The notes beneath the pieces are model-generated. The model saw only the letters and a program-made list of their open reading frames with translations. It was not told the origin of the DNA and searched no databases. From CATQGW01 sp965242565 (GTDB lineage Bacteria > Chloroflexota > Dehalococcoidia > Bin125): a DNA stretch of 64,000 nt. The stretch covers positions 1,178,001 to 1,242,000 of the forward strand of contig OZ251457.1 of NCBI GenBank assembly GCA_965242565.1, read 5' to 3'. The position numbers were made by a program, and so were the translations under genes. Position 1 is the stretch's first letter; each line of letters opens with the position of its first letter. Positions 8,264 through 16,571 of the stretch are shown here, one piece after another.

Positions 8264-8748
8264 TGGACGAGCCGGAGCTGATCGCTGAACCTGCCGTGGA
8301 CGACGAGGGCGCCGACGCCGCAGCGGCGGCTGGCGAAGGGGACACCTACCGCAGGCTCAAGAGCCAGCCTGAGGTCTGGGCGGCGATGACGCTCAGCGAA
8401 CGAGCTCGCGCCATCTTCGCCGATGTGCCGCAGGAGGCCTGGGATGAAGTCCCGGACGACCTCAGCTACCAGCACGACCACTACATCTACGGAACACCCA
8501 AGCGGCCGGAGCCGGGCACGCCTGAGTACGAGCGGGAGGGGGAGGCTTTGGCGGCGGCCGAGCTCGAGCCCCCCGTTGAGCGCTTCGCCTATGAGGAGAT
8601 CCCACCTGAAATCTGGGCGACGATGACCTTCGAAGAGCAGACCCGCGCGATCGTCGCCAGCATCCCGCAAGAAGTCTGGGACGAGATCCCGGATGACGCC
8701 AGCTACCAGCACGACCACTACATCTACGGCTGGCCGAAGAAGCCGTGA
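8260..8748 (+). CDS. Antitoxin-like protein with internal duplication
   Basis: A 162-residue acidic protein directly before a PIN-domain gene, overlapping it by 4 bases (GTGA), so it is probably the cognate antitoxin. It contains the same segment of about 45 residues twice: WAAMTLSERARAIFADVPQE...WDEVPDDLSYQHDHYIYG (about 43-84) and WATMTFEEQTRAIVASIPQE...WDEIPDDASYQHDHYIYG (about 116-158). No DNA-binding fold is recognised. The start ATG overlaps the CaiB stop. The N-terminus (DEPELIAEPAVDDEG) recurs in the gene at 9256, showing that the module was duplicated. Confidence 0.65.
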   Translation: MMDEPELIAEPAVDDEGADAAAAAGEGDTYRRLKSQPEVWAAMTLSERARAIFADVPQEAWDEVPDDLSYQHDHYIYGTPKRPEPGTPEYEREGEALAAAELEPPVERFAYEEIPPEIWATMTFEEQTRAIVASIPQEVWDEIPDDASYQHDHYIYGWPKKP

Positions 8749-9176
8749 ACGAGATCTTCGCCGACACCGCCTACTGGATCGCCCTCTTCTTTCCCGACGA
8801 CAAGTGGGCGGCAGTGGCGGCGCGGGCGCGTGATGCGCTGCCAGCCGGTGCGACCATCGTCACCACCGACGAGGTGCTGACGGAATTTCTGGCCTGGATT
8901 GCGATCCGGCGAGGCTCGCTCCGCCGTTTCCGTCGGCCGGCCGCCCGCTATGTCCGCGACATCCTCACCAACCCGAACGTCATTGTCGTCGAGCAGACCC
9001 ACCAGGCGTTCCTCGCCGGGCTTGACCTCTACGAGAGCCGGCCCGACCGCGACTACAGCCTGGTTGACTGCATTTCGATGAGCGTGATGCGGGAGCGCGG
9101 CATCGGCGAGGCGCTGACCAGCGACCGGCACTTTGAGCAGGAGGGCTTCACGGCGCTGATGCTCCAGGCCGGCTGA
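8745..9176 (+). CDS. PIN-domain ribonuclease toxin (VapC-like)
   Basis: A 143-residue PIN-domain protein, the expected size for VapC-type toxins that cleave RNA. The acidic metal ligands are seen as D in EIFADTAYW (residue 7), E in VTTDEVLTEFL, D in YSLVDCISMSVM (about 107), and D in ALTSDRHFEQEGF. The GTG start at 8745 overlaps the antitoxin-like stop, so the two are translationally coupled. A degraded copy of the same gene is present at 9777-9932. Confidence 0.85.
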   Translation: MNEIFADTAYWIALFFPDDKWAAVAARARDALPAGATIVTTDEVLTEFLAWIAIRRGSLRRFRRPAARYVRDILTNPNVIVVEQTHQAFLAGLDLYESRPDRDYSLVDCISMSVMRERGIGEALTSDRHFEQEGFTALMLQAG

Positions 9177-9255
9177 TGGGGCGGGGCGTCTTCTCGCACT
9201 CCGCGCCGGGTGTGGATGAGCAAGCTACTCTGGCGGAACTGGAAGGGCGCGACCA
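9177..9255 (+). repeat. Remnant copy of the CaiB 3' end (duplication footprint)
   Basis: The bases before the gene at 9256 repeat, with changes, the last part of the double CaiB gene at about 8208-8259. In one frame they read APGVDEQATLAELEGRDQ then stop, against VPGADEQAILAELGGRDS in the intact gene. The similarity continues into the first 15 codons of the next gene. The segment shows that CaiB tail, antitoxin and toxin were duplicated as one block. Confidence 0.75.
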
Positions 9256-9780
9256 ATGACGGACGAGTCGGATCTGATCGCTGATCACGCCGTGGACGAC
9301 GAGGAGCGTCCCGTCGCCGCTGCGACCGACGGCAGCCACAGGCCATGTCGCGAATCCCACGAGCTCGGGCCGGACACCCGCGAGGGCATCGTCTACCTCG
9401 TTGGGCAGATTCACGCGAACGATGTCCGTCGCGACGCATTCCGGGTCTGGCTCGGGCCGACGGAATACGTCAACGCGAAGCTGACTGTCGGACAGCAGGG
9501 GCAGATCGCAGCCGCGCTGCACGATCGCGATGCGACCCTGGTGCGCATGCGAGGCAACGGGCACTACCGCATCACTGGCGAGTTGCTCTGCGCTCACGAG
9601 GTTGAGCAGGTCGATCTCCTCGACCTGGACCTCTTCACACCTGATCCCAACGCCCCGACGCTCTCGGAAATGATCGAGCGTGCATTCGCCGATGTCTCCG
9701 ACGAAGTGTGGGCTTCGTTACCGCGCGACCTTGCGGAACGGCACGACGACTATTTCGCCGAGATCGGCGACGGCGGATGA
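9256..9780 (+). CDS. Diverged second copy of the antitoxin-like protein
   Basis: A 174-residue protein whose ends match the antitoxin-like protein at 8260 but whose centre does not. The N-terminus MTDESDLIADHAVDDEE matches MMDEPELIAEPAVDDEG, and the C-terminus ERAFADVSDEVWASLPRDL matches RARAIFADVPQEAWDEVPDD. The central 110 residues (including GIVYLVGQIHAND and FRVWLGPTEYVNAKL) are unrelated and may come from another antitoxin or a small replaced domain. Its stop overlaps the truncated PIN gene by ATGA. Function as an antitoxin is inferred only from the duplication. Confidence 0.55.
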   Translation: MTDESDLIADHAVDDEERPVAAATDGSHRPCRESHELGPDTREGIVYLVGQIHANDVRRDAFRVWLGPTEYVNAKLTVGQQGQIAAALHDRDATLVRMRGNGHYRITGELLCAHEVEQVDLLDLDLFTPDPNAPTLSEMIERAFADVSDEVWASLPRDLAERHDDYFAEIGDGG

Positions 9781-9932
9781 GGCGCGTCTTCACCTACAGC
9801 CTGGTGGACTGCATCTCGATGGTCGTGATGGACGAGCTCGACATCACGGAGGTGCTCACCGCTGATCGCGACTTTGAGCTTGAGGGCTACACGCGGCTGA
9901 TGCGCAACCCGCGTGAGCTGCGGGGCAGCTAA
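9777..9932 (+). pseudogene. Truncated PIN-domain toxin (C-terminal third only)
   Basis: Fifty-one codons that align with the last third of the PIN toxin at 8745: YSLVDCISMVVMDELDI against YSLVDCISMSVMRERGI, and EVLTADRDFELEGYTRLM against EALTSDRHFEQEGFTALM. The first two thirds, including the first two metal ligands, are missing, so it cannot be an active nuclease. The ATG overlaps the upstream stop. It is the decayed second copy of the toxin and lies 9 bases before the methyltransferase gene. Confidence 0.75.
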
Positions 9933-9941
9933 GGTAACGCC

Positions 9942-12917
9942 ATGACCACCATCGAGTTCACGTTCAACTCTGCGCTCGGCGACGCCCTCAAACGGGCGTC
10001 TGCGCGCTGGCAGGCAACGCAGGTCACGTTCTACGTCGAAGAGACGCAGGTCCTGTCGGATCCCGGCTCAGCCGCGAAACAGCCCGATCTCCTCATCTGC
10101 GACCCGCTCTCGCCGCCGATCGTCATCGAGACCTCATTCAGCGACGCTGATGCCGACAAGGACGCGCAGGCTCGGCTTGGCGAACACGCAATCTGCGCGA
10201 CAGAACCGATCCGTACCGCAATCTCAGTCTCGGTCGACGACAAATTCCGACGACTCGATCGTGACGCGATTGTGAAGGCTCTGCTCTCGGGCGACGAGAT
10301 GTCATATGCCGTCTACCAGCGCATTCCGAACTCAGGATCAGGCAACGGCAACCGTCGATGGCCGACGTCCGGCTTCATTAAGGGCACCATCTACGACCTG
10401 TCTCGTCTGTTGCCCGCAGCTTCTCTCCCAAAGGAGACGATCGAGGCTGTCGCTGATGACGTAGCGCAACTGATCGATCGGGCCGCAACCGTCCTGGAAA
10501 ACGCATTGTCCGTAAACCAACAGCGCGAGATCGCAGCCTTGATCCAGCAGCGGACGCCGCTCAAGGGACTGCGGACCACCATGGTCCTGTGGCTCAACGC
10601 GATGCTCACGCAGCAGCGCCTCTCGCAGCAAGGCGCGAAGGGCATCCCCGGAGTCGACGTCGCTTCGACCAGGCCGATCCGCGCTTCGGAGCTCGCCGGC
10701 ACCTGGAGAACCATTCTCGAAGACAACTGGAACTCGATCTTCGAACCCGCCGTCCGTGTCCTCGAGCTCGTCGCGAGGCACGATCCGGCTGCGACCAGCG
10801 ACGCGCTGCGCATCATCGCATCCGCGGTTGAAGTAGTTGAGGTCAATCGGCTCGGCCTGCACATCAACGTCGGCGCCGAGTTGTTCCCGAAGCTGAGCGA
10901 TGATCGGAAGCAGGCTGCCGCCTTCTACACGCAGCCCGCGACAGCGGAGCTGCTTGCAGGTCTGACTATCTCGCGCGGAGATGTGTCCGATCTCGAATGG
11001 CGCTCCGCCGACTTGTTCAGGCGATTCAAGCTCGCTGATCTGGCCTGCGGTACGGGGACGCTGCTCCGCGCCGGCTTCCGGCGCATCGCGGCATTGCATG
11101 AGGAAGCCGGCGGGACTCTCGCCGAGGCCGCCGTCCTTCACCAGGGCGCGATGGAGTCGGGGCTGATCGGCACCGATGTCAGCGCGATCGCCGCGCATCT
11201 CACTTCGTCTTCGCTTGCTGCCGTCGGATACGGCGAGCCGTACGGCGACACACAGATCGGTTGGGTTGCCGTTGGAGGGCCCGACCGTACGGGCGCACTC
11301 GAATACCTCAACGCCAACGACATCACCGACCTTTTCGACATCGTCTCTGGCCGGTCTACCGGCACTGGGGACAACGGACACGCGATCGGCGTGCAGGACC
11401 ACAAGATCGACTGGATTCTGATGAATCCGCCTTACTCCAAGACTCGCGGCGGTCAAAAGGCGTTCGACATCGCCGGCCTCACGGAGAACGAGCGACTCGC
11501 ATGTCAGAAGCGCTGGGCCCGACTAACCAATTCGCACTACACCAACCGAAAGGCCGGAATGGGCGCGTCGTTCATCGAGCTCGCCCACAAGAAGCTCAAG
11601 CTGAACGGGCGCATCGGCTTCGTCCTGCCGCTCACCGCCGCGCTGGGGGATGTCTGGACGAAGACGCGGCAGGTCATCGAACAGGATTTCACCGATGTGA
11701 TCGTGGTCGCTGTCGCCGCCGGCAAAGCACTGAACGACGACGCCTTGTCCGCTGACACGGGCATGGAAGAGATGCTCCTAGTCGCCCGCCTGCGTACACG
11801 GAGCGCGGAGAACCACAACAAGGCGGGAACGGCAGCGCCAGCGCTGATCCGCTGCGCAACGCTGTACGACGCGCCCACGAGGATGGGCGAAGCGGGCGAG
11901 ATCGCACGCGCGATCATCAGCGTTGCGGAGGCCGTCGATCAGCCCGGTACAACCCTTCCCATCCACATCGGCAACGACGAGATAGGCCAGATCATCGCGC
12001 TGGAAGTCGATGGAGCGGGCTGCCCGTGGTCGGCGGTGGGGGTGACGCACGACAGCATCGCCACGCTCGCGCACGAGCTCAGCCGCGGCCGCCTGCGCGG
12101 TCTCGACGACGAGCGATACGACGTCCCGGTCGAGATGACGACCGTTGGGGACCTGTTCGACGTCGGACCGACGCACCACCTGATCGGGCATGTCAAGGGC
12201 AAGGAGCCGATCGGCGCGTTCGAGTTCAGCGCGCTCGGCAAGGCGGCTGGGCAAACGGGCAGGGATCGGGCGCTGTGGAGCGCAAGCAGCAACACTCAAA
12301 CGACGATCCTCACACAACCGACTCATAGGGGAGCTGCACCGAAAGGCATCGGCTCGGACGACGAACGCAAGGACATGCGGCGCAAACGCAGCACGCTGTT
12401 CTACGCGAGGAACATGCGCTGGACATCGCAGAAGCTACTTGCTGCGACGACGAGACAACGTGTCATGGGTGGGAGCGCTTGGACATCCCTTTCCCATAGC
12501 AAACCAGCGGTGAGGGCTGCGTTCGCGCTGTGGGCCAACTCAACGCTCGGCTTGATCGCGCATTGGACGCAAGGACAGCGCACGCACGCTGGGCGATCAC
12601 GAACCCAAGTGGGTGCCTTGAAGAAGATCCCTTGCCCCAAGCTGGACGAGCTCAACGATGACGCGCTCGAGTTCGTCGAGGGCGAGATCAGCGAGCTCCA
12701 AGCTTTGACGTTGCGCCCGGCGAATCAAGCCCACGCCGACGACAATCGGAAGAAGATCGATGCCGCGGTTGTGCGGATGTTGGGTTGGCCCGACGAAGCG
12801 CTGGAAGTCGTGTCGGACCTGGCAAGGCTGTGGTGCGCCGAGCCGTCGGTGCATGGCGACAACAAAGCGGCAGTGAAGCTGCTGAAGGAGGCCGGCCTCT
12901 TGACCGAAGAGGGCTAG
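9942..12917 (+). CDS. N6-adenine DNA methyltransferase, type IIG-like, with degenerate nuclease-like N-terminus
   Basis: A 991-residue protein. SAM-binding motif I is LADLACGTGTLLRAGF (about 366-381) and catalytic motif IV is DWILMNPPYSK (490-500); NPPY is the adenine (or cytosine-N4) amino-methyltransferase signature. The N-terminal region has PDLLI (48-52) and IVIETS (60-65), placed as in PD-(D/E)XK restriction domains (compare the usual PD...VIExK), but Lys is replaced by Ser. The C-terminal third (about 700-990), with WTSQKLLAATTRQRVMGG and alternating helices, resembles target-recognition regions. It could be a restriction-modification enzyme, an orphan methylase or part of a phage-defence system; no separate nuclease or helicase gene is adjacent. 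It is preceded by AAGG and follows the truncated toxin by 9 bases. Its base composition looks less GC-rich than neighbouring metabolic genes, which suggests acquisition. Confidence 0.82.
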   Translation: MTTIEFTFNSALGDALKRASARWQATQVTFYVEETQVLSDPGSAAKQPDLLICDPLSPPIVIETSFSDADADKDAQARLGEHAICATEPIRTAISVSVDDKFRRLDRDAIVKALLSGDEMSYAVYQRIPNSGSGNGNRRWPTSGFIKGTIYDLSRLLPAASLPKETIEAVADDVAQLIDRAATVLENALSVNQQREIAALIQQRTPLKGLRTTMVLWLNAMLTQQRLSQQGAKGIPGVDVASTRPIRASELAGTWRTILEDNWNSIFEPAVRVLELVARHDPAATSDALRIIASAVEVVEVNRLGLHINVGAELFPKLSDDRKQAAAFYTQPATAELLAGLTISRGDVSDLEWRSADLFRRFKLADLACGTGTLLRAGFRRIAALHEEAGGTLAEAAVLHQGAMESGLIGTDVSAIAAHLTSSSLAAVGYGEPYGDTQIGWVAVGGPDRTGALEYLNANDITDLFDIVSGRSTGTGDNGHAIGVQDHKIDWILMNPPYSKTRGGQKAFDIAGLTENERLACQKRWARLTNSHYTNRKAGMGASFIELAHKKLKLNGRIGFVLPLTAALGDVWTKTRQVIEQDFTDVIVVAVAAGKALNDDALSADTGMEEMLLVARLRTRSAENHNKAGTAAPALIRCATLYDAPTRMGEAGEIARAIISVAEAVDQPGTTLPIHIGNDEIGQIIALEVDGAGCPWSAVGVTHDSIATLAHELSRGRLRGLDDERYDVPVEMTTVGDLFDVGPTHHLIGHVKGKEPIGAFEFSALGKAAGQTGRDRALWSASSNTQTTILTQPTHRGAAPKGIGSDDERKDMRRKRSTLFYARNMRWTSQKLLAATTRQRVMGGSAWTSLSHSKPAVRAAFALWANSTLGLIAHWTQGQRTHAGRSRTQVGALKKIPCPKLDELNDDALEFVEGEISELQALTLRPANQAHADDNRKKIDAAVVRMLGWPDEALEVVSDLARLWCAEPSVHGDNKAAVKLLKEAGLLTEEG

Positions 12918-12930
12918 GAAGGCACACTCG

Positions 12931-13125
12931 ATGACCATCACCTACTTTGCAGAAACGGACACGCTGTACATCGAGCTCAGCGACGCGCCGATCACGGAGA
13001 CGCGCGATCTGGATGAGGGCACGCTGGTTGAGTTCGACGCCGAGGGGCGGCTGTGCGCGATCACGGTTGAGCACGTGAAGGAGCGCGGCGGGGCGCTCTC
13101 GTTCTCACTGGCGGAGGTAGGATAA
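12931..13125 (+). CDS. DUF2283 domain protein
   Basis: A 64-residue protein matching the DUF2283 pattern: YFAETDTLYIELSDAPITET, then LDEGTLVEFDAEGRLCAITV. Proteins of this family are small, beta-rich and frequently found near toxin-antitoxin or mobile genes; the biochemical role is unknown. It starts 13 bases after the methyltransferase stop and is probably co-transcribed with it. Confidence 0.85.
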   Translation: MTITYFAETDTLYIELSDAPITETRDLDEGTLVEFDAEGRLCAITVEHVKERGGALSFSLAEVG

Positions 13126-13174
13126 AGCGCGCGTCGGCGGCTGACGGCGCTACCCTCTGGGCTGGAGGTGGCAC

Positions 13175-14358
13175 ATGGAACGCGCGCTGGCGGATGTTCG
13201 GATTCTGGATCTGACGCAGTACGAGGCAGGAACGTCGTCGACGCAGGCGCTGGGCTGGCTGGGGCGGACATCGTGAAGGTGGAGCCACCGGGACGGGGCG
13301 AGCCGGGGCGGCGGCTGGGCGGCGGCGACGGAGCGGACTCCGTCTACTTCATCACGCTGAACAACAACAAGAAGTCGCTGAGCCTGGATCTCAAGTCGGA
13401 GCGGGGGCGCGAGGTGTTCCTGCGGCTGGTGCCGAACTTCGACATTGTGGTGGAGAATTTCACGCTGGGCACGATGGAGCGTCTGGGGCTGGGCTACGAG
13501 ACGCTGCGGGAGCTTCACCCGCAGTTGATCTACTGCACGGTGAAGGGGTTCGGGGCGAGCGGGCCGTGGGCGCACACGAAGTCGTTCGACATGGTGGCGC
13601 AGGCGACGGGCGGGGCGATGGCGCTGACGGGCACGGAGGAGACGATTCCGCTGAAGCCGGGGCCGACGATCGGCGACACGGGCACGGGGGTGCAAGCGGC
13701 GATTGGGATGCTGGCGGCGCTCTGGCAGCGGCAGCGCGACGGGGTGGGGCAGAAGGTGGAGCTGTCGATGCAGGAGGCGATGACGAACTACACGCGGGTA
13801 CCGATGACGCGGCGCTATGCGGCGGGCGATCCGGCGCCGCCCTACGGCGATGGGCAGACGGCGCCGACGGGGCTGTTCCCGTGCAAGCCGGGCGGGCGCT
13901 CGGACTGGGTCTGGATCGTGGTGGCGAACGGCAGGATGTGGCGCTCGCTGCTGGAGGCGATCGGGCGCGAGGATCTGCTCGACGGGCACGACCCACAGGG
14001 GATCACGCGCAACGCGGGCGAGGAGTTGCGCGAGGTGATCGAGGCATGGACGCGGGAGCGGACAAAGTTCGAGGTGATGGAGGTGTTGGGCAAGGTGGGG
14101 GTGCCGACGGGGCCCGTGCTGGACAGCGGGGAGATTTACGGCAACGAGCATCTGCGCGAGCGGGGGATGCTGGTGGAGATTGAGCATCCGCAGCGGGGGC
14201 CGATGACGCTGCTGGGCTGCCCGATTCGGCTGTCGGAGTCGCCGGCGGTGCATCAACGGGCGCCGCTGCTGGGAGAGCACACGCAGGAGGTGCTGGCGGC
14301 GGAGTTGGGCTTGTCGGCTGCGGAGGTGGAGGAGTTGGCGGCGGCCGGGGTGGTTTAG
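13175..14358 (+). CDS. CaiB/BaiF CoA-transferase interrupted by a frameshift
   Basis: A single-domain class III CoA-transferase of about 395 residues split between two frames. The ATG at 13175 (GGAGG upstream, TACCCT -10-like hexamer further up) reads MERALADVRILDLTQYEAG...ALGWLG and then hits TGA at 13274. The rest, from ADIVKVEPPGRGEPGR onward, is in the frame one base back and ends at 14358. Adding one base in the GGGG run at 13261-13264 restores GWLGADIVKVEPPG, exactly the family consensus. The remaining protein is intact, with FDIVVENFTLG, YCTVKGFGASGPW, the Asp nucleophile in IGDTGTGVQAAIG, and GQKVELSMQEAM. This is either a recent inactivating deletion or a sequencing error in a G run. 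Confidence 0.8.
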
Positions 14359-14825
14359 CGCGGTTGGCCCCTTGAGCGTCGCCGGCGGCGATCCTCCGCG
14401 AGTTGAGCCTCGATGTCGGGCAGCAGGGTGATGGTATCGAGGCCGACGGCGTCCGCCGCCACGCGGATCATCGAGCGGTCGTGCGAGGCCAGGGCCAACC
14501 CTTCCTGCGCCGTTTGAGCGATGATCCACAGGTCGGTGTGGTTGCGCTGCGAGCGCGAGAAGCCCAACAGATCAAACATTCGTCGAGCCTCAACGAAGCG
14601 ATGCTTCGTCTGGTCATCCGGCGATCCCAGGACCACCGACAGAGATCTCAGCGCGCGCAGGGCTGCGACATCCTGCGCCCGCCACTCGGTCGCGAGCAGC
14701 TCCGCATCAGCGAACCAGGTGACGAACAGATCGGCGTCGCGCAGCAGCGGCGCGTAGTCCGGTCCTGCGAGCGGCCCATAGACCAGCAGACGGAACACGC
14801 TGGCGTCGAGCGAGATCTCAGTCAT
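14355..14825 (-). CDS. PIN-domain ribonuclease toxin (VapC-like)
   Basis: A 156-residue PIN protein. Metal-binding acidic residues are D in ISLDASVF (residue 7), the E in LLATEWRAQDV, D in RNHTDLWIIAQTAQ (about 98) and D in ALASHDRSMIR. The C-terminus is Arg-rich. It overlaps the upstream partner gene by 8 bases on the same strand, as in type II toxin-antitoxin operons, and converges with the frameshifted CaiB gene (4-base overlap of 3' ends). Confidence 0.82.
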   Translation of the reverse strand: MTEISLDASVFRLLVYGPLAGPDYAPLLRDADLFVTWFADAELLATEWRAQDVAALRALRSLSVVLGSPDDQTKHRFVEARRMFDLLGFSRSQRNHTDLWIIAQTAQEGLALASHDRSMIRVAADAVGLDTITLLPDIEAQLAEDRRRRRSRGQPR

Positions 14826-15318
14826 AGATCTGGCGCCCGCGCAGCCTTTCGAGTTCCTTGCCGAAACGCACCGCGTCCTCCGGTGTCGGAAAGAGGTCCT
14901 GCAACAGCGGCGTAAGTTCGTCGAGCGTCATTGGTTTGATGCCGCGCTCCCGCAAACTCTTCTGCGGCTTGCGCGGGCCGACCTCGAGCGGCGAGAGGCG
15001 GCGCATGTAGTAGAGCACCACCTTCGTGTTGCCGTCGTCGTCCTCGAACTCCCAGCAGGCGGCCTGGATCGGCCGCCCCAGAGCGTTGCGCACCTCGTCA
15101 ACGCGGTATGCGGGGACTTCGAACGAGTGTGTTTCGCCGTCGAAGTCGTGCAACACTACCTGCGAGCGGTCGTTCTCGCCGATCTCCGCCGAGCACAGCC
15201 GCCCGAACCAGACGCGGTTCTTTCCGTTGATGAAGTCAAACGACATCACATCGTCGTCGATCACCCCATCGGGATAGCAGAATTCGTCGCGCTCGTCGGG
15301 CAGCAGCGAGTCGTCCAT
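14818..15318 (-). CDS. Probable antitoxin partner of the PIN toxin
   Basis: A 166-residue acidic protein upstream of and overlapping the PIN gene. It is beta-rich in the first 110 residues (VMSFDFINGKNRVWFGRL, VVLHDFDGETHSFEVPAYRV, VVLYYMRRLSPLEVG) and ends with a short helical tail, VRFGKELERLRGRQIYD. No known antitoxin DNA-binding fold is recognised; the antitoxin role is inferred from gene order, overlap and charge. Confidence 0.55.
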   Translation of the reverse strand: MDDSLLPDERDEFCYPDGVIDDDVMSFDFINGKNRVWFGRLCSAEIGENDRSQVVLHDFDGETHSFEVPAYRVDEVRNALGRPIQAACWEFEDDDGNTKVVLYYMRRLSPLEVGPRKPQKSLRERGIKPMTLDELTPLLQDLFPTPEDAVRFGKELERLRGRQIYD

Positions 15319-15340
15319 CTCCGTCCTCCCCCAGCCTTTG

Positions 15341-16516
15341 TCAGTCCAGGTCCCAGAGGCGGGCGGCGTTGCCGCCGATGATGGCCTGGGCCTGATCGAC
15401 CGTCTCGCAGGCGTCGACGATGTCCCAGAGGGTGCGCTGGGTGTAGCCGACGGAGCTTTCGGGGTGCGGGTAGTCGCTGCCCCAGAGCACGCGGTCGTGG
15501 CCGATCAGGTCCAGCTGGCGCAGGCCGGAGGGGTCCTCGATGAAGGTGGCGTAGCAGTTCTGATGCCAGTAGTAGCTGGGCGGGTTGGCCAGCTTGGGCG
15601 TCATCTCCGACTCGAAGGAGGCGTAGACGCGATCCGAGTCGAACAGCGCCGAGGGCACCCAGGCGATGCCGCCTTCTGTGAACACGACCTGGAGGCCGGG
15701 GTTGCGCTCGAAGATGCCGGCGAAGGTGAGCAGCGCGAAGAGGCGTCGGAACGGCTCGAAGGCGACCACGATCGTGGTGGCCAGACCGCCCTGGCCGCGC
15801 GCGTCGAACGTCTCGCCGACATGGAAGGAGAGCGGCAGGCCGGATTCGGCGATGGCGGCCCACATGGGCTCGAGCGCGCGGGCGTTGTAGTAGGTGCGCG
15901 CGTGGGGCGGCGGCAGCGAAGGCATCAGCACGCCCTTGAAGCCCATCGCCTTGATTTTGTCCAGCTCGTCCCTGGTCGCTTCGGGGTTCCAGTAGTTGAG
16001 CAGCGCCAGCCCGTGGAAGCGGCCCGGCTCTTGGGCGCAGAAGTCGGCGATCAGCTGGTTGTAGGCGTCCATGCAGGCCTGGATGTAGTCGAAGTCCTTG
16101 TGGCGGATCACGCCGAGCATGCGCTGCGGGAAGAGGATTTCCTGGTCCACGCCCTCGCGGGTGATCTCCTCAGCGCGGATGTGCGGGTCCCACATTCCGG
16201 CGCGGCCCTCGGTCATCAGGCTGGGCAGCGCCGGATTGTCGGTGCTCTCGCCGTCGATCTCGAAGTGGTAGCCGCGCTCGGTGAACGTGCCGCGCGGGGC
16301 GCGGTCGCGGTAGCGGGCCGGCATCAAATCGACGAAGCGGTCCGGCTCCAGCCAGTGGCTGTCGGCGGAGATCACGCGGGTGCCCGCCGGCAGCGGGCGG
16401 GTGATCTCCGGCAGCTCGCGCTGGGGCGGCCAAGCGATCTCCGTCTCGCCCCACTCGCGCTGTCGCTCCCGCGAAAGAATCACCGACTCGGTTTGGGTCT
16501 CGGTCTTGGTCACCAT
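15341..16516 (-). CDS. Amidohydrolase-2 family metal-dependent hydrolase/decarboxylase
   Basis: A 391-residue TIM-barrel hydrolase related to ACMSD and gamma-resorcylate decarboxylase. Motifs: VISADSHWLEP (metal ligands near the N-terminus), VDQEILFPQRML, GFKGVLMPSLPPPH, SFHVGETFDARG (His ligand), VFTEGGIAWVPSAL and the C-terminal VLWGSDYPHPES (Asp ligand). Such enzymes open rings or remove CO2 from aromatic or cyclic acids, which suits the CoA-ester enzymes nearby. The ATG at 16516 has GGAG 9 bases before it; another ATG 15 bases upstream (16531) is possible. It lies 55 bases downstream of the alpha/beta hydrolase gene on the same strand. Confidence 0.88.
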   Translation of the reverse strand: MVTKTETQTESVILSRERQREWGETEIAWPPQRELPEITRPLPAGTRVISADSHWLEPDRFVDLMPARYRDRAPRGTFTERGYHFEIDGESTDNPALPSLMTEGRAGMWDPHIRAEEITREGVDQEILFPQRMLGVIRHKDFDYIQACMDAYNQLIADFCAQEPGRFHGLALLNYWNPEATRDELDKIKAMGFKGVLMPSLPPPHARTYYNARALEPMWAAIAESGLPLSFHVGETFDARGQGGLATTIVVAFEPFRRLFALLTFAGIFERNPGLQVVFTEGGIAWVPSALFDSDRVYASFESEMTPKLANPPSYYWHQNCYATFIEDPSGLRQLDLIGHDRVLWGSDYPHPESSVGYTQRTLWDIVDACETVDQAQAIIGGNAARLWDLD

Positions 16517-16571
16517 TGGGTCGTTCTCCATTCCCCGTGTCTCTTGCAGGATAGCGAGCGCGGCACGCGGA

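Noticed and set aside
8260..9932. Reading the second toxin-antitoxin copy as functional
   Set aside because: The PIN remnant lacks the first two metal ligands, so no nuclease activity is expected.
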